64,000 bases of DNA from Campylobacter geochelonis. GTDB lineage: Bacteria > Campylobacterota > Campylobacteria > Campylobacterales > Campylobacteraceae. Positions 45,771 to 54,677 of the stretch are shown one piece after another. Position numbers and translations under genes: made by a program. The notes beneath the pieces are model-generated. The model was not told the DNA's origin. It saw nothing but the letters and a program-made list of their open reading frames with translations, and made no database searches. The DNA is taken from contig NZ_CP053844.1 in the NCBI RefSeq assembly GCF_013201685.1, forward strand, positions 2,103,962-2,167,961. Reading direction: 5' to 3'. The stretch's first letter is position 1; each line of letters begins with the position of its first letter.

Positions 45771-46865
45771 ATGAAAAATTTAGACTATTTATACGCAAAT
45801 CCACCAAATTTAAGTAAATTTATAGATAGAAAAAAATCTATAAAAAACAGCAAAACGCTAATCATAGGTGCGCAAAACTCGGGCAAAAGTTATGTTTTGT
45901 TAAACTCACTTTTAGAAGAGAAAAAAGGCGAATTTTTATATATCAATTTAGATGATATTCGCCTAGATACAGATGAAATTTTTACAAATTTAGCCTCTTT
46001 TTTGCAAACAAACAAAGATATAAAAGCTATCGCTATAGATGGGCTAAAAGTAGCTCACAAGAACTATTTTAAACTTTTAGAAAGTTTAAATTTAAGTAAA
46101 ATTTTACTCTCAACTCGCTCAAATACGCTGAATTTAAATGGTTTTTCAAAGCTTGTTTTACACAACCTTGACTTTGAAGAATTTATCGCTTTTGATAGAA
46201 AAGGTGGCGAGCCTGGAGCGATTTTAGGAAGTTTTTTAACACAAGGAAATGGGCTTAAAAACTCATTTTTGCAATCTTATGAGCTAGCTATTTTCCACCA
46301 AGAAATGCTACTTTACAGCTACGAAAAAGCTGAAATTTTAGCTCTAATTGAAGCGGTTAAATTTATAAATTCAACCTTTAGCGCCTTTGGAATTTATAAA
46401 AGCTTAAAAGAGAAAATCAAAATCTCAAAAGATAAAATCTACTCCACTTTTTCCAAATTTGAAGATGAAAATTTGATATATTTTGTTGATAAATTTGAAC
46501 CAAATTCAACTCTTAAAAAGCTTTATTTTGCTGATTTTTCGTTTCAAGATAGTCTAAGTTATAAAAAAGATTTTCACAAAAAGCTAGCAAACGCCCTTTT
46601 TTGTGAACTTTTAACGACAAATCACAAGATATACTATACCGACGAGCTTGACTTTTATATCCCATCAAAAAACACCGCTTTTTTGCTTATACCTTTTAGC
46701 TCAAGCGATTTGATTTTTTTGAAATTTAAAAAGCTTTTTTTAAGGCTAAAAGAGCTAAAAGTTACAAAACTTGTTGTTATCAGCATGGGAAATTCAGCGA
46801 GTTTAAGCATCGAAGGAATTCGTTGCGAGATAGTGCCATTTTGGCAGTTTGCATTAAGTATTTAG
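45771..46865 (+). CDS. P-loop ATPase of the AAA_14/DUF4143-like kind
   Basis: The protein has 364 residues. Walker A GAQNSGKS (about 33-40), Walker B-like 'DIKAIAIDGL' and the stretch 'LDFEEFIAFDRKGGEPGAIL' that resembles the 'F.EF' part of AAA_14 ATPases; a C-terminal part after 'DELDFYIPSKNTAFLLIPFS' looks nuclease-like or degenerate. The start has no Shine-Dalgarno sequence at proper distance (see promoter). It lies 8 bases before rnhB and probably shares its transcript. Cellular role unknown. Confidence 0.8.
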   Translation: MKNLDYLYANPPNLSKFIDRKKSIKNSKTLIIGAQNSGKSYVLLNSLLEEKKGEFLYINLDDIRLDTDEIFTNLASFLQTNKDIKAIAIDGLKVAHKNYFKLLESLNLSKILLSTRSNTLNLNGFSKLVLHNLDFEEFIAFDRKGGEPGAILGSFLTQGNGLKNSFLQSYELAIFHQEMLLYSYEKAEILALIEAVKFINSTFSAFGIYKSLKEKIKISKDKIYSTFSKFEDENLIYFVDKFEPNSTLKKLYFADFSFQDSLSYKKDFHKKLANALFCELLTTNHKIYYTDELDFYIPSKNTAFLLIPFSSSDLIFLKFKKLFLRLKELKVTKLVVISMGNSASLSIEGIRCEIVPFWQFALSI

Positions 46866-46873
46866 GTGAGAAA

Positions 46874-47437
46874 ATGGATGATTTAAATAGACTTTGCGGT
46901 ATTGATGAGGCTGGGCGTGGGGCTTTGGCTGGGGATTTGTATATGGCTGGCTGTATCTTAAAAGTGCCAATTATCGGGCTTGATGATAGCAAAAAACTAA
47001 GCGAAAAAAAGCGCGAAAAACTATACGATGAGATTGTTAAGAATAGTGAGTTTTTAGTACTAAACTTTTCAAATTTACAAATCGATGAACTTGGGCTTTC
47101 AAAATGCCTTAAAATGGGTTTAGAAGCGATAAAATCTCACTTTAAAGAGTGTGATTTTATCTTTGATGGCAACACAAATTTTGGCGTAAGTGGGCTAAAA
47201 ACTCTCATAAAAGCCGACGCGCAAATCCCAGCAGTTAGCGCAGCAAGTGTGCTAGCTAAAGTCAGTCGCGACCGCGCTATGAAGGCGTTATCGCCACTTT
47301 ATCCAAACTATGGTTTTGAAAAACACAAAGGCTATGGCACGAAATTTCATACCGATATGATAGCTAAATTTGGTCAGTGTGAAATACATCGCAAAAGCTT
47401 TGTTTTAAAGTGTTTTGAGCCGACATTGTTTGGTTAA
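46874..47437 (+). CDS. rnhB: ribonuclease HII
   Basis: The protein has 187 residues from ATG 46874 with RBS AGGTGAG; the longer frame starts inside the upstream gene. Catalytic 'GIDEAGRG' (Asp10, Glu11), 'DDSKKLSEKKRE' and 'SAASVLAKVSRDRAM'. Cuts RNA in RNA-DNA hybrids and removes misincorporated ribonucleotides. Confidence 0.96.
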   Translation: MDDLNRLCGIDEAGRGALAGDLYMAGCILKVPIIGLDDSKKLSEKKREKLYDEIVKNSEFLVLNFSNLQIDELGLSKCLKMGLEAIKSHFKECDFIFDGNTNFGVSGLKTLIKADAQIPAVSAASVLAKVSRDRAMKALSPLYPNYGFEKHKGYGTKFHTDMIAKFGQCEIHRKSFVLKCFEPTLFG

Positions 47438-48039
47438 AGTTAGTTTTATATTTTGGCATTTGGCGCTAGTGTGAAATTTGCAACGAAATATGTTTTCATA
47501 TCAAACCAGCGCCGTTTGATGAAAATCGTATCTTAAAATTTCTAGCAACTGTAAAAATACTTGTTTGAGTAAGCATATTTTAGCTGGTATTAAAATGTTT
47601 TGCTCAGCTACTTTAGTTAAAACCCGCTATCATGCCTGTTTAGCTTTATTTTGATGATTAAATCACACTTTAAATGCGCTATTTTGAAGTATTTTTGTGC
47701 TAGTTTTAACTAAATTTATTTGCTGAAAGATAAATTTATGTAAATATTTTTTTAATAAAATTTTATAATTATTTTATTTTTTAAAAGAAAATATGATGAT
47801 AAATTAACCAAAATTTGACTAAATTTATCCAAACCGCTAGCAAATTATCGCTTTAATGGCTTATAAAATTTTAGTAGTTTTTAAAATATAGATAATTTTA
47901 CTAATATTTATAAATATTTTCACTAAAGTTCACGCAAAAATTTAATAAATTTTCTACTTTTGTTTTAGATAATATTAGCGAAAACAGCCAAAAGAAAAAC
48001 AATCTTTCGCAAAACTTTTAATAAATTTAAAAATATCTA
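47438..48039. other. gene-free region left of the IS
   Basis: About 600 AT-rich bases. The first 200 bases past rnhB have a more balanced composition (TTTGGCGCTAGTGTG, CAGCGCCGTTTGATG) that could be decayed coding sequence, but no frame is readable. Nothing else seen. Confidence 0.35.
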
Positions 48040-48803
48040 GGCTCAAGACAAGTTAAAAACTTTTAAAGGGGTTTTAACTACTATGCTGTCGATGAAAAAC
48101 AAATACATATACCGTTTCCTAATTTCTGAAAAGAAATTTCGTGAAATTCTCAAGTATTTTTGCCTTGATTTAGAAGCTGTAAAGATAGCTGAAATTTGTA
48201 ATATTTCTAGAAATTCTATCAATAAAATTCTAAAAGATATAAGAATTTTAATGGCACAAGAATGCGAGAAAATTTCTAAATTTGATGGCGAGATAGAAAT
48301 AGATGAAAGCTATTTTTTACTTCGCTTTGCTAGTAACTGTAAATAGAAGGAGCTAAAAGAGTAAGAGGCAAAAGAGGCAGGTGCAGCTAATAAACAACCA
48401 GTATTTGGTATGTTAAAACAAGATGGTAAGGTCTATACACAAGTAGTTAAAAACTGCAGTGCAAGTGAGCTAGTGTCAATATTAAGAGAGTTTAGTGAGC
48501 TAAATGAGAGTATTATTTACTCTGATAGTTGCAGAGCTTATGATGGTTTAGTGGATTATGGAGCAAAAGCTCATTACCGTGTAAAACACTGCAAAAATGA
48601 ATTCGCTAATGGTAAAATTACATAAATGGTATAGAGAATTTCTGGGGTTATGCAAAGCATAGGTTAAGTAAATTTAAAGGCATAGAAAAGATAATTTTAT
48701 ATTGCACTTAAAAGAGTGTGAATTTAGGTTTAATAACAGAGAAAACTTATATCAAATTTTACTTAAATTGATAAGAGAAAAACCGCTTAATTTGTTTTGA
48801 GCC
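48040..48803 (+). mobile_element. degenerate IS1595-type insertion sequence, 764 bp
   Basis: Left end GGCTCAAGACAAGTTAAA and right end (reverse complement) GGCTCAAAACAAATTAAG match at 15 of 18 bases. They are flanked by a perfect 7-bp direct repeat ATATCTA (48033-48039 and 48804-48810). IS1595 elements usually make 8-bp duplications, so one base has probably changed or the boundary is off by one. The single internal gene is a broken IS1595/ISXO2 transposase. Confidence 0.8.
48083..48780 (+). pseudogene. IS1595-family transposase, multiply disrupted
   Basis: Pieces: the N-terminal region (48083-48316) with 'FDGEIEIDESYF' containing the first catalytic Asp; a 32-base insertion at 48317-48348; GAKRVRGKRGR; a one-base loss; 'VFGMLKQDGKVYTQVVKN' and 'IIYSDSCRAYDGL' with the second Asp; another break; and HINGIENFWGYAKHRLSKFK with the Glu of the DDE triad. 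Removing the 32 bases restores ESYFGAKR. Cannot be active. Confidence 0.85.
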
Positions 48804-48810
48804 ATATCTA

Positions 48811-49481
48811 TTTATTTGAAGTTACTTTAAAATTACGACTTCTTAAATTTTAGTTTTTATTATACAAAGTAGATTTTATAAAAGCTAAATTTATAAAATA
48901 AGCATATTTTTACTTCAAATTTATTTCATCACGCAAAAGCTAACTTTAAATTTATAATTTAATTCCAAACTTACACCTTGCTAAATCGCACTTGGATTGC
49001 GATACTTTGCGCTGCTTTAAAATCTATCTTTTTGCGAGGAAAAATTTGCCTAGCGATGGAGATTTGGTTTGAAATTTATATGAAGAAATTGCATGTCAGA
49101 GTGATTTTTTTATGTTTTAAGTCTGATTTAATTCGTATCATTGACCCAATTTAGTTTTAAATAGTCTCACGATTTAAAACTAAATCTAATTTCAAAAGAC
49201 AAATTTAACTTAAAATTCGAGTCATTTATAGCCTAAATTTAACTTTTTGAAATAAATTTTAGTTAGCTTTTCAAGCTAAATTTAATAAAGTAAATTTGAA
49301 ATATTTAAACTTCTAAATTTTAACTAAAATAATTTAAATTTAAAGCCAAATTTTGCATAATTTTAGACCAAATTTAGCTAAAACATTAAACTAAATTTAA
49401 CCCGCTTTCGAATCCAATCCAACGCAAAATTTTACCTCAAATTTAATACACGCATTACTTAAATTTAAATAAAATCCGCGC
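48811..49481. other. AT-rich spacer right of the IS
   Basis: Dominated by AAATTTA-type words; a more GC-balanced patch near 48980-49080 (TTGCGATACTTTGCGCTGC) may be coding relic but gives no readable protein. No RNA gene seen. Confidence 0.4.
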
Positions 49482-49649
49482 CAACCAAACTCAACCAAAC
49501 TCAACCAAACTCAACCAAACTCAACCAAACTCAACCAAACTCAACCAAACTCAACCAAACTCAACCAAACTCAACCAAACTCAACCAAACTCAACCAAAC
49601 TCAACCAAACTCAACCAAACTCAACCAAACTCAACCACACTCAACCAAA
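49482..49649. repeat. 10-bp tandem repeat, about 16 copies
   Basis: The unit TCAACCAAAC is repeated 14 times without change from 49491 to 49630, preceded by a partial copy and followed by two variants (TCAACCACAC, TCAACCAAAA). It ends 10 bases from the stop of the DUF475/TerC gene, in its 3' untranslated region. The unit is not a multiple of three and gives TGA in every minus frame, so it is non-coding on that strand. Copy number probably varies between isolates. Confidence 0.95.
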
Positions 49650-49658
49650 AAACAAAAT

Positions 49659-50669
49659 TTAGTCAAAATTCTTTGCTTGAACCTCTTGTAGCTTCTTATC
49701 TCGCCTTTTATTTTCCCAAAGCGAACAGATAAATGCAAGCAAAATAAACCCAAACCCAATCGTCCCAGTCACCACTTCGCTAACTTCGTGAAAAACTTTC
49801 AAAAACATTATCAAAGCTAGCGCAAATATCGCATAATGCGCGCCGTGTTCGAGGTATAAAAACTGCATTAAAGTCTTTTTTTCAACCAGATATATCGTGA
49901 TACTTCGCACAAACATCGCGCCGATTCCAAGCCCAATCATGATAATAAAGATATTATCGCTCAACGCAAATGCTCCAATTACCCCATCAAAACTAAAGCT
50001 AGCATCAAGTACTTCGAGGTATAAAAAGCCCATAACACCGTTTGTAACGCCATCTATGCTAAACATTTCATTAAGCGAAGAGATTATCATATGTATCAAA
50101 ATCGCACTAAAATAAGCAGTTGCATAAAGCGAACTTTGTGTTAGCGCGGTGATGTAAATTCCAAGCAAAACCGCCAAAATCACATTTATGTTTGGCACGC
50201 CTTTTAAAAATCGCACCAAAGCGTTATCTTCAAGCAGTTTTATCCAGCTTATGCTTCTATCTTTTTCAAAGAAAAAGTCAAAAAACACCATCATCAAAAA
50301 CGCGCCGCCAAATATGTAAATTTCGTGCTTGTGTGCGTTTAAGGCTTCATGGTATTTTTCAGGCTGTGAGATGGCGAAATTTAGTGTCTCAAACATACCA
50401 TGACCAGAGGCAACTGAAACGATTAGAAGCGGAAACAAAAAACGCATTCCAAAGACTGCGATTGGAATTCCATAGATAATAAAGCGTTTTCGCCACACCT
50501 CATCCATGCCATTTAGCACTTTTGCATTTACCACAGCGTTATCAAAACTAAGGCTAACTTCTAAAATAGAAAGCAAAAAACAGATATAAATCGCACCCAC
50601 TCCACCGATGAAAAACGCCAAAACAAGCCCGATAGCAGTTATAATAAAAGATGAATAAAAATACTTCAT
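49659..50669 (-). CDS. DUF475/TerC-like integral membrane protein
   Basis: The protein has 336 residues and about nine membrane segments. Two related halves each carry an acidic motif: 'SILEVSLSFDNAVVNAKVL' and 'LEVLDASFSFDGVIGAFAL'. These Asp-containing repeats are the TerC/DUF475 hallmark, suggesting metal ion (for example manganese) handling; substrate not known here. Its 3' flank is the 10-bp tandem repeat. Confidence 0.88.
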   Translation of the reverse strand: MKYFYSSFIITAIGLVLAFFIGGVGAIYICFLLSILEVSLSFDNAVVNAKVLNGMDEVWRKRFIIYGIPIAVFGMRFLFPLLIVSVASGHGMFETLNFAISQPEKYHEALNAHKHEIYIFGGAFLMMVFFDFFFEKDRSISWIKLLEDNALVRFLKGVPNINVILAVLLGIYITALTQSSLYATAYFSAILIHMIISSLNEMFSIDGVTNGVMGFLYLEVLDASFSFDGVIGAFALSDNIFIIMIGLGIGAMFVRSITIYLVEKKTLMQFLYLEHGAHYAIFALALIMFLKVFHEVSEVVTGTIGFGFILLAFICSLWENKRRDKKLQEVQAKNFD

Positions 50670-50875
50670 AACCTCTCCAAATTTAATGCAAGATTATACT
50701 CAAAAATCCAAATTTATACTTTAAATTTATTTATTTGTTATAGTAATTTTTTAAAATATTAAATTTATTGTAAATTTATGCAATAAATTTAAGCTGTTTT
50801 TCTCTAAAAATATAAATTTTATGGTAAACTTCTGCGATATATCAAAAAAATTGATACAAAAGAAAAGGAGAGATA

Positions 50876-52168
50876 ATGAAACTTAGCAAAATCAGTTTGG
50901 CAGTTGCAGCTACTTTGTGCGCCTGTAGCCTTAATGCAGCCGATTCGCTCGCTCAAGCGTTGCAAAATGGCAAGATTAAAGGCGAACTTAAAGCTTGGTA
51001 TTGGGATAGAACTTTTAGCGATGATGTTAAACACAACGAAAATGTCTTTAACTTAGGCGTTTTGCTTGGTTATGAAAGCAATCCGTTTTATAACTTAAGA
51101 TTTGGTCTAACACTTCAAGCAAACACAACTCCAGGCATTGAAGATAATGCTAAAAAGATGTTTAACACAGAGCAATACGCCACTGGAGCGGTGCTATCTG
51201 AAGCATATCTTGGATATACATTTTATCAAACCGATATAAAAATCGGTCGCCAGTTTATCAACACTCCTGTTGTAGCCGGAAACCCAGCGCGAATCTTTAC
51301 AGAGTCTTTTGAGGGCGTTAGCATAACAAGCAACGATGTAGAAAACACAACGATTTATGCAAACTATCTTTATAAATTTCAAGGTAGAACTTCAAACGTA
51401 AATACAGATAAAAACGGTAGAGCGCCCTATTTTAAAGACAAAGTTATCCTAGCTGGAACTGGCGCTTATGGACATGACTTTGATGGAGTTTACTCAGTTG
51501 GCGTTAAAAACAGTTCTATACCAAATTTAACCCTACAAGCGCAATACGCCCTAGTTAGCGATGTTAATTGGAGAAATACAGATAAAAATGGCGATGTAAA
51601 TTTATACTTTGCCGAGGCAAACTATGAGCTTCCATTAGATGCGCTAAAACTTAAATTTGACGCGCAGTATCGTGCTTCAAGGACAAGTGGCGGGCTTGAT
51701 AGCTTAAAGTATGAGGGCGATTTACTTGGTTTAAGAGCTGGTGTGGCTGAACTTGGTGGGCTTAGCGCTTCGGTTGCTTATACAACAACAAGCGATAGCG
51801 ACTCTTTAATCGTAGGCGTTGGAAACGCACCTGCAACTTACACAGGTTTGCCGATTCGTGGGCCTTATGTCTACTCAAACCACGCCGGAGTTGATGCGTT
51901 TAAGTATGAGGTTGGCTACGACTTTAACGAAGTTGGCTTAAAAGGACTTCAAACACTAGCCGCTTACGTTCACGCTGATCAAGACTCACAAGCTAACAAC
52001 TTTAAAGCAAAGGGTTGGTCTGCAAGCATGATATACTCTGCGCCTTACTGGAAGGGCTTTACAACGCAAGTTATCTACACAGAGCTTGAAAAAGAGTTTG
52101 ATAACTCAGCAAAGGACAACGAACAAAAAGAGTTGTGGCTTAAATTTGGTTATAAATTTACTATATAA
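50876..52168 (+). CDS. outer-membrane porin (Campylobacter Opr/OprD-like)
   Basis: The protein has 430 residues with a signal peptide (1-21, SLNA) and a beta-barrel composition ending in 'WLKFGYKFTI'. 'GKIKGELKAWYWDRTF', 'EAYLGYTFYQTDIKIGRQFI' and 'NTPVVAGNPARIFTESFEGV' fit the OprD-like porins common in campylobacteria. RBS AAAAGGAGAG. Permeability to small solutes is inferred. Confidence 0.88.
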   Translation: MKLSKISLAVAATLCACSLNAADSLAQALQNGKIKGELKAWYWDRTFSDDVKHNENVFNLGVLLGYESNPFYNLRFGLTLQANTTPGIEDNAKKMFNTEQYATGAVLSEAYLGYTFYQTDIKIGRQFINTPVVAGNPARIFTESFEGVSITSNDVENTTIYANYLYKFQGRTSNVNTDKNGRAPYFKDKVILAGTGAYGHDFDGVYSVGVKNSSIPNLTLQAQYALVSDVNWRNTDKNGDVNLYFAEANYELPLDALKLKFDAQYRASRTSGGLDSLKYEGDLLGLRAGVAELGGLSASVAYTTTSDSDSLIVGVGNAPATYTGLPIRGPYVYSNHAGVDAFKYEVGYDFNEVGLKGLQTLAAYVHADQDSQANNFKAKGWSASMIYSAPYWKGFTTQVIYTELEKEFDNSAKDNEQKELWLKFGYKFTI

Positions 52169-52175
52169 AAGATAA

Positions 52176-52198
52176 AAGGCTAAATTTACTTTAGCCTT
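52176..52198. terminator. hairpin between convergent genes
   Basis: AAGGCTAAA pairs with TTTAGCCTT (9 bp, 5-base loop). On the minus strand TTTTATCTTTT follows, so it mainly serves the DUF2892 gene; it also lies 8 bases past the porin stop and may act both ways. Confidence 0.7.
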
Positions 52199-52247
52199 AC
52201 AAAACTTATTTTTGCTCTAAAATTTAACTTAAAAGCCAAATTTTTGC

Positions 52248-52448
52248 TTAGTGCTTATCTTTATCGCACGAGCAGCAGCAGCAACCTGTGCTAATGCCTA
52301 GAATTTTATAAATCGGACAAAATCCTACTAAGCCCGTAATTAGCGGGATAAGTCCTATTAGCGCCCACCATGTTGGGTATATCGCACCAAACACCACAAG
52401 TATGATAATACCTATGATGATTCGCAAAGTTTTATCTAACTTTGACAT
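52248..52448 (-). CDS. small DUF2892 (YgaP-type) membrane protein with Cys-rich tail
   Basis: The protein has 66 residues from ATG 52448 with RBS AAGGAGACAGG. Two membrane segments (about 8-26 and 29-45), 'GFCPIYKILGIST' and then GCCCCSCDKDKH. 'CP.Y..LG..T' is typical of DUF2892. The run of five Cys and the final His suggest metal or thiol chemistry at the membrane face. Confidence 0.85.
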   Translation of the reverse strand: MSKLDKTLRIIIGIIILVVFGAIYPTWWALIGLIPLITGLVGFCPIYKILGISTGCCCCSCDKDKH

Positions 52449-52549
52449 CCTGTCTCCTTGAATTTCTTGTGAGTTTAGCATATATTTTTTAGAATGTATG
52501 TGATAAAAATTACATAAATATATATATTTTGTTAAAAATTTACCTAAAT

Positions 52550-52954
52550 CTAGAGCAACTTTTCTCTGATTTGTTTTGAAAGTTTTGCTATTACTAGCTC
52601 GTAAGATTGATCTATCATCTCAAAAACTACGCTTTTTTCAGCATTGCGGTCAAGCACAAGCGTGTTCCAGTGGCGTTTGTTCATATGGTAACCTGGCTTT
52701 ACAAAGCTATAAATTTCACGGTAAACTAAAGACTCGGCTGGGTTTGCTTTTAAATTTAACCAAAGTGGCTTTTTGGTAGTAAAAATAAGCGCGAAAATTT
52801 TTGCTGCTTGTTTTACTTTTCCTTGCTCATCTATGCTTACTTTTTCATTTCCAACTTTAAAAACAAGCGTATCATCACCAAAGCTAAACTCACTAAAAGC
52901 GCCTTTTTTAGCCAAGCAATGCCGTTTTATATCGTCTAAATTTAGCTCTTTCAT
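52550..52954 (-). CDS. MmcQ/YjbR family protein
   Basis: The protein has 134 residues: 'KPLWLNLKANPAESLVYREI' and 'PGYHMNKRHWNTLVLDRN' are the YjbR core (cytoplasmic, double-wing fold). N-terminal 'CLAKKGAFSEFSFGDDTLVF' also fits. The family is described as DNA-binding-like but its function is not established. Confidence 0.85.
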   Translation of the reverse strand: MKELNLDDIKRHCLAKKGAFSEFSFGDDTLVFKVGNEKVSIDEQGKVKQAAKIFALIFTTKKPLWLNLKANPAESLVYREIYSFVKPGYHMNKRHWNTLVLDRNAEKSVVFEMIDQSYELVIAKLSKQIREKLL

Positions 52955-53236
52955 AACTAGCCTTTTTGGAATTCTACACTGAATTTAATCAAAAAATAAT
53001 GAACAAATTTTGCTTTTGTATATTAAATTTAAGCAAGAATTTCGCTTTTAAATTTAAAAATGTTTGCCTTATACAACAAGACGCCGATACCGCCAAGGGT
53101 TGATTATACCGCTTAAACCATTGTAGCTGTCGATAATTTGATGTATGTTTTATACGCATTTTTTTATTTTATGGTTTGAAAAATAATGTATGATAAAATA
53201 TATGATAATTTTAGAAGATAAAGATTTTAAAAAAGG

Positions 53237-53324
53237 TGGCCGGGAGAGAGGGATTCGAACCCCCGGAGGCTTTCACCTCAACGGTTTTCAAGACCGCCGC
53301 TTTCGACCACTCAGCCATCTCCCG
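53237..53324 (-). tRNA. tRNA-Ser (anticodon TGA)
   Basis: An 88-base class II tRNA; acceptor CGGGAGA/TCTCCCG, discriminator G, encoded CCA, anticodon loop CTTGAAA, long variable arm, GTTCGAATC T-loop. Confidence 0.95.
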
Positions 53325-53367
53325 AGTAAATCTCAATAATGAGATTATAAATTTAGAGTTTTAAACT

Positions 53368-53523
53368 CTATTCTGTTTTTTCCTTGACAAAAGTTGCGCC
53401 TTCATTGACTTTTTCTTTAGTCCAATCAGCTGTTTCTTTACTATCTTGTTTTACGCCCTGCCAAGTATTTGAACAACCTACAAAAAATATAGTTGTTACA
53501 AGAATTGCAAATATAAATCGCAT
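53368..53523 (-). CDS. 51-residue entericidin-like lipoprotein
   Basis: A short gene between tRNA-Ser and tRNA-Cys. MRFIFAILVTTIFFVGCSNT has a lipobox (FVGC, Cys17), then WQGVKQDSKETADWTKEKVN and EGATFVKEKTE. Lipoprotein with a small amphipathic helix, as in entericidin-type peptides ('WQG.KQD'). RBS AAGGAG before the ATG. Role unknown; a cell-envelope stress function is a guess. Confidence 0.8.
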   Translation of the reverse strand: MRFIFAILVTTIFFVGCSNTWQGVKQDSKETADWTKEKVNEGATFVKEKTE

Positions 53524-53544
53524 GTAATCTCCTTATTTTAAATA

Positions 53545-53618
53545 TGGAGGCGACACCCGGATTCGAACCGGGGGTAAAAGCTTTGCAGGCTTCTGCCTTA
53601 CCGCTTGGCCATGTCGCC
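53545..53618 (-). tRNA. tRNA-Cys (anticodon GCA)
   Basis: A 74-base tRNA; acceptor GGCGACA/TGTCGCC, discriminator T, encoded CCA, anticodon loop CTGCAAA. Confidence 0.96.
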
Positions 53619-53649
53619 ATGCATAACGTTTACACTAAAGCGCACCATA

Positions 53650-53737
53650 ATGGTGCCCGGAGCCGGACTTGAACCGGCACGGAAAAAACTTCCGAGGGAT
53701 TTTAAGTCCCTTGCGTCTACCATTCCGCCACCCGGGC
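53650..53737 (-). tRNA. tRNA-Leu (anticodon TAA)
   Basis: An 88-base class II tRNA; starts GCCCGGGTGGCGGAATGG, anticodon loop CTTAAAA, variable arm, discriminator A, encoded CCA. Confidence 0.96.
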
Positions 53738-53750
53738 AGGTACAAACAAC

Positions 53751-53825
53751 TGGAGCGGGAAACGAGGTTCGAACTCGCGACCCCAACCTTGGCAAGGTTG
53801 TGCTCTACCACTGAGCTATTCCCGC
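53751..53825 (-). tRNA. tRNA-Gly (anticodon GCC)
   Basis: A 75-base tRNA; acceptor GCGGGAA/TTCCCGC, anticodon loop TTGCCAA, discriminator T, encoded CCA. Clustered with tRNA-Leu and tRNA-Cys and probably processed from one transcript. Confidence 0.96.
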
Positions 53826-54013
53826 AAATTTTTAATGAAATCAAATAATAGCAGATTTAAACTTAAAATTTTATTTGATAGACAAGATTTATACAAAATT
53901 ATTCAAATTTAAAGGAAAGCGTAAGAAATTTATAGTAAAATTACATCTGTTTATATAGAATTTAAAGATATTTTAGTTTTCATGGCGGTTTTATCTTTAA
54001 ATTTATAAAATTT

Positions 54014-54089
<76 letters not shown>

Positions 54090-54677
54090 AACTACACATT
54101 ATCCGATACCAAAGCTGCATTTTTAGGACCTTTGTTAATCACTCAAACTTGCTAAATAGCTATTATTTAGCATAAAAAGTTGAGTAAGTCGCAAATTCGT
54201 GTTTTACCCAACCTTTTTAACAACAGCCTGCTATTAGCGGTACTAAGTCATGAAAACTCATATAATTACTTATAGTTGAAAAATAAAACTATAAGGAACT
54301 AAAAGTATGAATCTTAAATTTACACCCTTAAAAGACAGATAGTGTTGAAATAGCAATATTAGCTTTAACAAATTAAGATAAAACTATAAATTTATAGATA
54401 TTTTTCTAAAAACATAAGTTAAATTTAACCTATAAATTTAAACAAACTAATGATTTTAGCACCTGATTTAAATGCATTTTACTAGCCATTGTCTAAATTT
54501 TAGTAAATTTCTATCTTTAAAAATATTTTAAAAACAGAAATTTACTTAACTTATACCATAAGTTGCAAAAGTTATAGCTATATGATTTAATTGTAAATTT
54601 AGATATACAAACCCATATTTAAAGCCAAATTTTACTCCACACCAAAACAGCTGCAAAAGGTAAAGTCTTTATCAAAT
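54090..54677. other. gene-free region with one small coding scrap
   Basis: At 54307-54376 an ATG with RBS (AAGGAACTAAAAGT) opens MNLKFTPLKDR and stops; one frame over the text continues DSVEIAILALTN and stops, so this is probably the start and end of a lost gene. The rest is AT-rich with nothing recognisable. Confidence 0.4.

Noticed and set aside
49482..49649. CRISPR-like array
   Set aside because: The unit is only 10 bases with no spacers between copies; it is a simple tandem repeat.
50192..50479. 95-codon plus-strand frame
   Set aside because: It is antisense to the DUF475/TerC gene, with no RBS and no family resemblance.
53598..53844. Three open frames of 65-69 codons on both strands
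   Set aside because: They run across the tRNA-Cys, tRNA-Leu and tRNA-Gly genes; their composition reflects tRNA sequence.
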